From the IMG/VR virus record IMGVR_UViG_3300044637_000450, positions 1-27,892 of that record: a DNA stretch of 27,892 nucleotides; one strand, written 5' to 3'. Below, in pieces: positions 1 through 6,839 of the stretch; position 1 is the first letter of the stretch; each line of letters begins with the position of its first letter. The position numbers and the translations under genes were made by a program. The DNA comes from a virus. The notes below the pieces were generated by a model. It saw only the letters and a program-made list of their open reading frames with translations. It made no database searches and was not told the DNA's origin.

Positions 1-196
1 GTTCAAAGATTTCCATTAGCCTACGAGGGACGCTTGGTCCCGGAGTTTTTGGTTTGCCTGCATTGAATTATTCACGTCCGAAGCAAGGACGTACGAACGG
101 AAGCCGGACGTTTGAGAACCTTGCATGAAGGAGAGGTCGAGCTGTGGAGGTCCCGCAGTTGAACCACCACCACCCCCACCCGGAGGAGGAGGAGGA
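1..196. repeat. Terminal redundancy, left copy
   Basis: Bases 1-196 are repeated at 27697-27892 with one mismatch (G at 127, A at 27823). Reading across the join closes the late operon: the tape-measure stop at 16-18 overlaps the start codon of the prohead protease, which is complete only in the right copy. This is what a circular or circularly permuted genome looks like when assembled as a linear contig. The outer edge of the right copy falls in GGA-repeat sequence, so the overlap length may be an assembly artefact rather than a biological terminus. Confidence 0.95.
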
Positions 197-1557
197 GGAG
201 GGCCCGGAGACTCGAACTTGGATTTGGCGATAGCTGCGATTTGAGCGGCACCCGCCGCCGCTACGGTAGCCGTCTGGATTATTCGGAGGATTGTCGAGGG
301 CTGAGTCTTGTCCGTGAGAGCCGTCGTGATACCTTCTGCGGTGTTAATGATAGCGTTCGCGAGGGAGATGCTTTTCGAGAGTTGGAAGTTCCGTTTCGCG
401 CGTTTCTCGTTGTCTTGATCTTGGTCGTCTTGGAGCGCGGTTACTAGGTCGATAGCCGCAGAAGCGAAGTTCACCGCCACCTTTGCCCGGTCCGCTTGAA
501 TCTTTGTGTAATCGCGCAGCAGGTTTGCTTCGGAGGTCTGGATTCTTTGGCTATTATCGATAATCGTGCGGGTGGTGTCGTTTGATACCTGTTGTAACCC
601 GCGTACACCTTCCTGAAGAGCTTTGTTCGTGTCGTTGAGCTCCTTTGCCTGCTCCATTACCGCGTCGTGTAAGGCTTTCTGTGCCTCTAATTCCGCAGCA
701 GCTCCTTCAGCTCGCAGAGAGTTTATTTTATTCTGAAGCTCGGTCTGGATTGTGGTCGATTCCTGCTGGATGTTGTATACCTCTGCCTCCAGTTCCGCGA
801 GCCGCATGAGCTCCTCCTCGGTGGCTTGAGTCATTGCAGCCTTCTGGCGTGCAATACGAAGCTCTTCCTGTGCGATAGCCTTTCGGTCTGCTACAAGTCC
901 CTTCTCGAGAGCCGCGGCCCGCTCTGCGTCTCTAATCCTTTGTTCTACGGTTCGGTTTACGTCGTCCGAGGCCATCTTCAGCCGCTCGATCTCCGCCCGT
1001 TGTTTGGCGGTCTCCACGATAATATCGCGTTGTGAGGCCCGCAGTCTTTGGGTAGCCTGGGTGAGGCCGTCCATGGTTTCCGTTTCGGACGCTATCTCTG
1101 CCCCTATACCTTTAAGGGCGGAAGAAGCGGTCTCGTAAGCTGCGGCAAAGTCACCCTGAAAGAACTGGACAATAGCCCCGCCGATTTTAGCCACCCGGTC
1201 CAGAAGGACGTTGAAAGTGGCTGTAAGGATATTCAAGCCGCGCTCGAGGAGTTTGGCTCCGTCGGCCGTCTGCGTGAAGTAAGCAGCAAGTGAACCTACC
1301 GCCACCACAATCGCTCCGATACCTGTAGAAATCAGGGCCACCTTTAGAAGCCCCATCCCCTGAGCCAAAGAGCGGGCCCCAGCTACCGACTTCACAAGCC
1401 CGGAAGCGAGTCCTCCGGTAAGCTGGTCTAATCCACCTAACGCTTTCTCCCCGGCTTCGCCGAGATCCTCCATAGATTTCTCCGCGTCCTGTAGAGCTTT
1501 GTCGAGTTTGGACGTGTCCGCTTTGATATCTACTACTACCTCGTTCTTCTTAGCCAT
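16..1557 (-). CDS. Tail tape measure protein
   Basis: This 513-aa protein probably sets tail length and is ejected with the DNA. Residues 1-60 are charged and helical, residues about 71-94 form a hydrophobic segment rich in Gly, Ala, Ile and Val, and residues about 150-330 are a long Glu/Lys/Gln/Arg-rich coiled coil. That layout is usual for tape measures of Bacteroidota siphophages. Near residues 451-465 there is a run of seven prolines followed by six glycines, then a short tail. At roughly 1.5 angstrom per residue the tail would be short, under 80 nm (inference). Its ATG overlaps the stop of the upstream 63-aa membrane protein, and its stop overlaps the prohead protease start (TAATG) across the genome join. 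Confidence 0.85.
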   Translation of the reverse strand: MAKKNEVVVDIKADTSKLDKALQDAEKSMEDLGEAGEKALGGLDQLTGGLASGLVKSVAGARSLAQGMGLLKVALISTGIGAIVVAVGSLAAYFTQTADGAKLLERGLNILTATFNVLLDRVAKIGGAIVQFFQGDFAAAYETASSALKGIGAEIASETETMDGLTQATQRLRASQRDIIVETAKQRAEIERLKMASDDVNRTVEQRIRDAERAAALEKGLVADRKAIAQEELRIARQKAAMTQATEEELMRLAELEAEVYNIQQESTTIQTELQNKINSLRAEGAAAELEAQKALHDAVMEQAKELNDTNKALQEGVRGLQQVSNDTTRTIIDNSQRIQTSEANLLRDYTKIQADRAKVAVNFASAAIDLVTALQDDQDQDNEKRAKRNFQLSKSISLANAIINTAEGITTALTDKTQPSTILRIIQTATVAAAGAAQIAAIAKSKFESPGPPPPPPPGGGGGGSTAGPPQLDLSFMQGSQTSGFRSYVLASDVNNSMQANQKLRDQASLVG

Positions 1558-1741
1558 GGGTCCAGAGAATGATTTTCACCAGCAGGTAACCGAGTGCGCC
1601 GTACCACCCAAAGAAGACCAGAGAAGCCAAAACCGCGTCTAGGATTTTCACCCACCGCGGCTTCCCCGGCTGCCTCAAAAGGTGGAAAGCCTCGATAATG
1701 TAACCGAAGTCCTTGCACCCCTTTACTTGGAATTGGTTCAT
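1550..1741 (-). CDS. Small membrane protein before the tape measure
   Basis: This 63-aa protein has a basic N-terminal half and a hydrophobic C-terminal segment at about residues 35-60, enough for one transmembrane helix. It starts in an ATGA overlap with the upstream 723-aa tail protein and ends eight bases inside the tape-measure gene, so it is translationally coupled on both sides. I do not recognise a family. Its position suggests a tail-related or membrane-penetration role, but that is inference. Confidence 0.7.
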   Translation of the reverse strand: MNQFQVKGCKDFGYIIEAFHLLRQPGKPRWVKILDAVLASLVFFGWYGALGYLLVKIILWTHG

Positions 1742-3909
1742 GGCTGGTAACAGTAGGCGGTAGCCGCGTCGTAAACGAATCCGTACCGCTCGCAGCAGGT
1801 GCGGTTGACGGTGAAGATTCCCGATCCGGTGGAGGTCGTGAACTCAATCCTTCCCGTTCTTCCTGTAGCCGGGAGGTAGGTACAGTCCCGAATCGTGCCG
1901 AGTATCTTCAGAAGCTTCACCTGTACCGTCCCTTCGCTCGTGGGGTCGTATCCGGAGATTTCGAGAATCCTCCAGTACGTGTTGAAGAGGTAGATTTTGT
2001 CCGACCACTCGAACGTAGAGATATCGAGCGTAGAGAGACGGAAGTGGGCGGTAAGAAGTCGAGCGTCCGAAGAATAGAGCTGGTTCGCGTAAAGCTGCCA
2101 GTACTTGTTGTAGAGAGTGTCGTAGGGGTTCGCGGTAATCTCAAAGAGCGGAAGCTCAATGCCGAACATAAGCGAGTCGTCTGCTACGTCTGCGTCCTCT
2201 TTGGTATTCGTGGCAAACTGCCCGAAGAACGGGAAGTTGTTCGAGGTCCCCGTTCCTGCGTTGTCGAGCAAGAAAGGAAGCGTAAGCTGTCCGTTATAAA
2301 AGGCTAGGCGCGGCTTCACCTCGTCTATTTCTGGCTTTTCCGGATCGGAAGAAAGAAGCCTGTGGATGTTGTAGCCAGTTCCCGGGATGTAAGAGGTAAA
2401 GAAAGGAGCGAAACCGCTCTCTATCCGCTCTTCACCCGTAGCGAAATCGTTCCCCGGATCCAGAATTTCGTGCTGCCCGTAAATCCGCTCCGAGGCTTGT
2501 ATCGCTTGGCTGATAAAGTCCTCCCCGGCTGAGTGCGTCCACACATACCGCTTCCGCTGTAGGTCGGAGGTAGGCGTGATGGAGAGGTCCATGCTCATAT
2601 CGATTTTGCCGGTCCAGTCCTTCACGTCACCCGTAGCCATGTAGTCGTTAAACGGCTCTATGTAAATCTTCTTCGGGTTAATCTTGTCCGGGATGAATAC
2701 GAGGTTGAAACACTTTTGAAGCCCTGCGAGAAAGTCCACCTGTCGCATCTTCGGGAAGTTCCTCGCAGTATCCAGCGTAATCGAAGAAAGGAAGCCGCCG
2801 TATCCTACTTTCCATGAGGTGCCTCCCAGTCCTAGGATGCCGTTCGCCGCTCCGCGAAGGAGAGTAATATTTCCCGCGCTGGTCTGTACCTGAACCTTCC
2901 ACGTGCTCGTCGATGCAAGGGTTACCTGCAAAGAAAACCACGTATTGGTAGGCGAGGTTAACCCGCTAGCAATCGTGTAGTGTGTAGTCCCGTTTGTGAG
3001 CCGGAAGGTAGCCGTAGCTCCTGCTGTGGCGAGGGTGAAGTTGAAATAGAAGTCGAGCTGGTATACCCCTTCGAGCGGAACCGTCCACGTAGGGCTCACG
3101 AAATCCGCGCCGGTGTCGTAGAAGTTTCCATTCTCCTCATAGCTCACATCGGTAAAGGTGGTAGGGGCTGTAATCGTTAGGTCGGTCGTGCGTCCTACCC
3201 AGAATTTGAAGTCGAAGTTCGTCGTGAACTTATTGAATTTCCCGCCGCTGTGGAGCATCATGTACAGCGTGGTCTCCAAGTTGGAGAAGTGCGTGCTCTC
3301 GTACGTAAATCCGGCCGTGGTGAAGATTTTGTCTAGAACGCTTTTTATCCGAATAAACGGCGTGAGATCTGCAGGGTATAGCTTGTTCGTCGCCGGGGTC
3401 GTGGTAGAGGTCCAGTTGCGCCACTTGTCCACCATGCCGTACCGGATTTGACCAGAAAGGAGCGTTCCGGCCCACGAATTAGTGACCGCGGTATAGGTAA
3501 GCGAGTGGTCGAAAGAACTCCAGTCTAAATCCGAAAGAAGATCCTCCCCGATGCTCTTCGCTAGGTCGGCTTGTTCCCCGAAGAACGCGAGCTCCACATC
3601 TACGAACCTGCCTTTCTGGACGAACCACCCTTTCACCTGAATAAAGCCCGTCATAATCGCCACCCCTCCCTCCATGAGCCGGGCGGGTATCTTCGCTTTC
3701 AAGTCGTAGGAAGGCACCTGTGAGAGGTCGTACGGCCCGAATACGTCCTCGTTCGTCTTCGTGAGAGGTACGCGGAAGGTCTGCGAGTAGTTCGAGGTAG
3801 GAGAATTTACCTTCGTGATATCCGTAAACGAGTAATTCAGGTTTACAGGCTCGAACTCGTAGAGCTCGACGGGCTTCCACGTAGTCCGATAGGCGAGAAG
3901 GGTTAGCAT
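1738..3909 (-). CDS. Large tail structural protein (hub or tip candidate)
   Basis: This 723-aa protein starts at the ATG at 3909, inside the stop region of the 413-aa gene (overlap ATGCTAA). The open frame extends further upstream, but that part only shadows the preceding gene. The N-terminus, with a block reading SFTDITKVNSPTSNYSQTF, is typical of a large structural protein seen next to tape measures in Bacteroidota phages. The central part is rich in Thr, Ser and aromatic residues with beta-like alternation. Given its size and position beside the tape measure, a distal-tail or hub role is likely. The family has no precise name that I can give with certainty. Confidence 0.72.
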   Translation of the reverse strand: MLTLLAYRTTWKPVELYEFEPVNLNYSFTDITKVNSPTSNYSQTFRVPLTKTNEDVFGPYDLSQVPSYDLKAKIPARLMEGGVAIMTGFIQVKGWFVQKGRFVDVELAFFGEQADLAKSIGEDLLSDLDWSSFDHSLTYTAVTNSWAGTLLSGQIRYGMVDKWRNWTSTTTPATNKLYPADLTPFIRIKSVLDKIFTTAGFTYESTHFSNLETTLYMMLHSGGKFNKFTTNFDFKFWVGRTTDLTITAPTTFTDVSYEENGNFYDTGADFVSPTWTVPLEGVYQLDFYFNFTLATAGATATFRLTNGTTHYTIASGLTSPTNTWFSLQVTLASTSTWKVQVQTSAGNITLLRGAANGILGLGGTSWKVGYGGFLSSITLDTARNFPKMRQVDFLAGLQKCFNLVFIPDKINPKKIYIEPFNDYMATGDVKDWTGKIDMSMDLSITPTSDLQRKRYVWTHSAGEDFISQAIQASERIYGQHEILDPGNDFATGEERIESGFAPFFTSYIPGTGYNIHRLLSSDPEKPEIDEVKPRLAFYNGQLTLPFLLDNAGTGTSNNFPFFGQFATNTKEDADVADDSLMFGIELPLFEITANPYDTLYNKYWQLYANQLYSSDARLLTAHFRLSTLDISTFEWSDKIYLFNTYWRILEISGYDPTSEGTVQVKLLKILGTIRDCTYLPATGRTGRIEFTTSTGSGIFTVNRTCCERYGFVYDAATAYCYQP

Positions 3910-5144
3910 CGGATTGTCTGTGCGAGTTCTACGTTCATCGTAAACTGCGTAACCTGAGAGTCTGGAGTGGTCTTGTACGGCGCAGATCCATCCGTGATGC
4001 GAACCGGGCTCCATACCCCGTCAATCTTCGCGTAGACTTGGCGAGACCTTAAGAGGTAGGGGATGAGGTAGGCATCGGCAGGGTCGAATACCCCAGAGAG
4101 CGCGTACGCTTGAACCGCAGTCTTCTGGTAGGCTACCGTCTCAGGTGCGTACGAGTTGAACGTGTAGGTCGTAGCCGCGTAGTCACCGAGGATTGCTCGG
4201 TAAGTCTTTTCCTCCGTCCGGATTGTCTTGCGCGTGTAGCCGTCGAACCGGAGGAAGTCCCAGCCTCCGCGCGAGTTCGCAAAGGCTACCTGTGCTCCGC
4301 TTCCTCGAGTGCCCGGGCAGCTCGGCAGGATCTGGAGCTGGTTCCCTTCCTGAACCCCAGAAGCGTTCTGTGGCGTGATAATGATTTCCGACCACGCCGT
4401 TACGCTGTTTAGAGCGAGCACTTGAGAGGGCATTACAGCCGCGTATACGAGGAACCCGTTCGTAGGGGTCGAAGCGCTCGGAAGCTGTGCGCCGTTCGTT
4501 GTATTAAGGTCTATTTGAACCGTCAAAGGAGAAGTGCCGGGTCGTGCGATGAGATACTGAAGCCGAGTCACGTCCGAGACCGTGTTCGAGTGAATAGAGT
4601 CCTTGTTTATCAGGGCCATGAATCCCTCATCCTCGTCCGCCGCGTACATGGTAATGATGTTGTTTACCGGAGCGCGGTCCGTAAGCCAGTATTTCTTCGT
4701 GGATGCGGTCCCGAAGTAGTCCGAGAAGGAAGGATGCAGGCCGGCCGAAACTTGCTCGTATCCGTCCGTGACGTAGATGTTCTTCGAGGCTTGATTCAGG
4801 GCCTCCGTGCCGGTGTACTCCCCGATCTTCACCGTGTACTTGTTTAGCCCGGTATTCGCGCGGGTGTAGTAGTTCGCGCTGTAGTCATGCAGGAACGTGG
4901 TCGCAGAATACACCGAAGGGTCCACCTTCGTCCGTCCCTCAATAATGCGGGAGAGGTCGAAGTGGGCGCGGTTATTCGAGTTCGCTTTGAGGTAGTATTT
5001 CCCAATCTCAACAGCGTTCTCTTCTACCTGCACGATGAACGCGAACGTGTCGGTAATCGTGAGAGACGTTTGGAGGGTGTAGATGAGAGGCTGCCCAGCC
5101 GGGTAGAACGTCTCCGTAGGGTTCGAGGTAAATGAGGCGGCCAT
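3903..5144 (-). CDS. Tail-associated structural protein
   Basis: This 413-aa protein is mostly beta-rich sequence (Thr, Tyr, Val, Asn) with no signal peptide or membrane segment. The start, MAASFTSNPTETFYPAGQP, and the layout resemble structural proteins that accompany the large tail protein in Bacteroidota phages. It lies one base after the HK97-gp10-like gene and overlaps the 723-aa gene by seven bases, so it is part of the tail-tip group. The exact role (distal tail, baseplate or decoration) cannot be decided from sequence alone. Confidence 0.68.
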   Translation of the reverse strand: MAASFTSNPTETFYPAGQPLIYTLQTSLTITDTFAFIVQVEENAVEIGKYYLKANSNNRAHFDLSRIIEGRTKVDPSVYSATTFLHDYSANYYTRANTGLNKYTVKIGEYTGTEALNQASKNIYVTDGYEQVSAGLHPSFSDYFGTASTKKYWLTDRAPVNNIITMYAADEDEGFMALINKDSIHSNTVSDVTRLQYLIARPGTSPLTVQIDLNTTNGAQLPSASTPTNGFLVYAAVMPSQVLALNSVTAWSEIIITPQNASGVQEGNQLQILPSCPGTRGSGAQVAFANSRGGWDFLRFDGYTRKTIRTEEKTYRAILGDYAATTYTFNSYAPETVAYQKTAVQAYALSGVFDPADAYLIPYLLRSRQVYAKIDGVWSPVRITDGSAPYKTTPDSQVTQFTMNVELAQTIRC

Positions 5145-5145
5145 G

Positions 5146-5724
5146 TTATTTGGGCTTCACGGTAAGAGTCACCGGGCTTGCTGTAGCTACGAGTTTCCGA
5201 ACGAAATCCTCACCTACCGCTTGAGCGAGCTTGTCCCCTTTGCGGCGAATAGCCCAGTCGTACCCGTTGATGAAATAACGGAGGGGTGTAATTCCTTTAC
5301 GCTTGATGCCTCGAGCGATGAGGAACGCGGCCGAGTTCAGCTTCGCCTCCGTAGGCTTGATGAACGCTCCCGTCTTCGGATCCCTGAGACGAATCGGCTT
5401 CACCTTCATCCACGCGCGTACCGCTTCGGTAGGAGGTTGCTTCGTAGTGAAGGAGAAAGGGGAGCCGTGGCGTACCTGCGTCCCGTTCACTCCCCAGTGG
5501 ACGAAAGAGGCGTAGCTAGAAGCTTTCCCTTTCGCGTAAAGCTGAATCTCCGAGACTCCGGTCTTCCCGAAACGGAACTTGAACGCGAGCGATCGCTGGA
5601 GGGTCCTTGTGGCTACCCCGTAGTTCTTGTTCTTCCCGATACGTTTCGTCCCGAGCTCACGCTTCGAGGCATCCAGCACCTCTTGAGCAAACTCCACCCA
5701 CAGCTTCGAAGCTTCCTTGCTCAT
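5146..5724 (-). CDS. HK97 gp10-like head-tail or tail-completion protein
   Basis: This 192-aa basic protein carries the pattern expected of the gp10-like neck family: an N-terminal helix, a block reading YASFVHWGVNGTQVRHGSPF at about residues 71-90 (a YA-x-FVHxG-type motif), then a Lys/Arg-rich region and a C-terminal helix with hydrophobic periodicity. Such proteins sit at the head-tail joint. It starts in an ATGA overlap with the tiny basic gene upstream and is followed after one base by the 413-aa tail gene. Confidence 0.68.
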   Translation of the reverse strand: MSKEASKLWVEFAQEVLDASKRELGTKRIGKNKNYGVATRTLQRSLAFKFRFGKTGVSEIQLYAKGKASSYASFVHWGVNGTQVRHGSPFSFTTKQPPTEAVRAWMKVKPIRLRDPKTGAFIKPTEAKLNSAAFLIARGIKRKGITPLRYFINGYDWAIRRKGDKLAQAVGEDFVRKLVATASPVTLTVKPK

Positions 5725-5861
5725 CGTCCTTGACCCTTATAGGTCTTCTTGTACAGTTTAGATCCTTTGTGGGTTCCCTGCTTTGTCTTCGCGTGCACTC
5801 CGGGACGCGAAATCTTCCGCTCAATCCGAACGGGTGCCGCTTGTGCCTTAGGCTTGGCCAA
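5721..5861 (-). CDS. Tiny very basic phage protein (46 aa)
   Basis: A 46-codon frame starts with TTG at 5861 and ends in an ATGA overlap with the gp10-like gene. The product is strongly basic, with the block RPGVHAKTKQGTHKGSK and a C-terminal KKTYKGQGR. I recognise this pattern from small basic proteins encoded near head-tail genes of Bacteroidota phages. The function is unknown; nucleic-acid binding or assembly would fit the charge. The upstream in-frame stop leaves only TTG, ACG or ATA as starts, so TTG is chosen. It overlaps the end of the 73-aa gene by 14 bases. Confidence 0.72.
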   Translation of the reverse strand: MAKPKAQAAPVRIERKISRPGVHAKTKQGTHKGSKLYKKTYKGQGR

Positions 5862-6069
5862 GGTGTGGGTCGTTATTTTGCCACTCGTCGGTCTTGCTCA
5901 GTGCAGCCGCCGCATCTCGGCTGAGCACGCCGGTCTTGTCGGCTGGTTCTTCTTTGTACTCAAGGATAAACTCCGTGCCCGCGAGATTCCATAAAACCGT
6001 CTGCCGAAAGAGCGGCCACGGAACGCTTGGCAATTCTGCGAGCGTATAGAGGTGGTACCAGTAGGTCAT
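5848..6069 (-). CDS. Small protein following the LamG protein
   Basis: This 73-aa protein begins in an ATGA overlap with the LamG gene. The N-terminal half is rich in Trp, Tyr, Leu and Pro; the C-terminal half is acidic and polar. I do not recognise a family. Tight coupling to the receptor-binding candidate suggests an accessory to the fibre, such as a chaperone or tip protein (inference). There is no signal peptide or clear membrane segment. Confidence 0.65.
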   Translation of the reverse strand: MTYWYHLYTLAELPSVPWPLFRQTVLWNLAGTEFILEYKEEPADKTGVLSRDAAAALSKTDEWQNNDPHLGQA

Positions 6070-6839
6070 AGCCCGTAATTTGATTTGGTGCTGTTGTAAT
6101 TATTGGTGATTTCTGTGGCTGTCAACGGCCTGTTGTACTGCAACACCTCACCTACTCTGATATTATTGAATCGAACCAAAGTGCCGTTCAAATCAAGTGC
6201 GCCTATCACTGGGTAGGTACTTGTATTTACGTATTCCCATGTGCGTCCCGCTGGCGTATTTTGAGCTGTACTAACCTGCTGCACAGCATTGTGGTAAATT
6301 CGAAACGTGCCATTTGTACTTGTTGCATATGTAAACGTGTATACAATCTGTTGCCACGTTCCGGTTACTATAGTTTGGTTCCATTGCGTGCCTCTTTCTA
6401 CATTAGAAATTGGGAAATAGGTCTTAAAGTTCCACCCGTTTCCGTTCGTGTTGGTGTTGTTGCGGTGGTCCATATAGTACGCTTGGTTCACTCCGTTGTT
6501 TTTTTCTTCTACAACAGAATCTAAATAAACCGGAGCAGTAACAAAATATAACCAAATGGACCAAGTGTACCCTGTGCTGGTGACATTGTACAAAGTGGTG
6601 TTACTTGTTCCTGTTATATAGTCGTTTACACCGTCCAGCTCAAAGTATCGACGGCCTCCAGATACGGTCCACGTGCCGCCGGTGTTCGTCAAGTTGTATG
6701 CGCTGTTTGAAAGGTCATACCACGTCGTGCCCGTGCCCGGATAGCTTCGCGTATTGTACGCGTCGAGGTACAGCTTGAGTCCGTTCGTTACTACGGGATA
6801 GGTGCGCCGTGCGGCGCTTACTGCTTTTAGGAACATCAT
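6066..6839 (-). CDS. LamG/concanavalin-like receptor-binding candidate
   Basis: This 257-aa protein has the features of a LamG-type jelly-roll fold: an opening block GLKLYLDAYNTRSYPGTG, a central WSIWLYF strand, a TGTWQQIVYTF strand, and the closing block LQYNRPLTATEITNNYNST, which is typical of such domains in phage and surface proteins. It probably binds glycans at the host surface, at the tail tip. Gene position directly after the fibre, with an ATGA overlap, supports this. Base composition is unusual: lines within 6060-6650 are near 40-45% GC while neighbouring genes are near 55-60%, and the codons for the first roughly 50 residues keep the phage composition. Confidence 0.78.
   Translation of the reverse strand: MMFLKAVSAARRTYPVVTNGLKLYLDAYNTRSYPGTGTTWYDLSNSAYNLTNTGGTWTVSGGRRYFELDGVNDYITGTSNTTLYNVTSTGYTWSIWLYFVTAPVYLDSVVEEKNNGVNQAYYMDHRNNTNTNGNGWNFKTYFPISNVERGTQWNQTIVTGTWQQIVYTFTYATSTNGTFRIYHNAVQQVSTAQNTPAGRTWEYVNTSTYPVIGALDLNGTLVRFNNIRVGEVLQYNRPLTATEITNNYNSTKSNYGL

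Noticed and set aside
1536-1847. A 103-codon minus-strand frame over the 63-aa membrane protein
   Set aside because: It is out of frame with both flanking genes, whose ATGA and ATGGCTAA overlaps fit the 63-aa frame.
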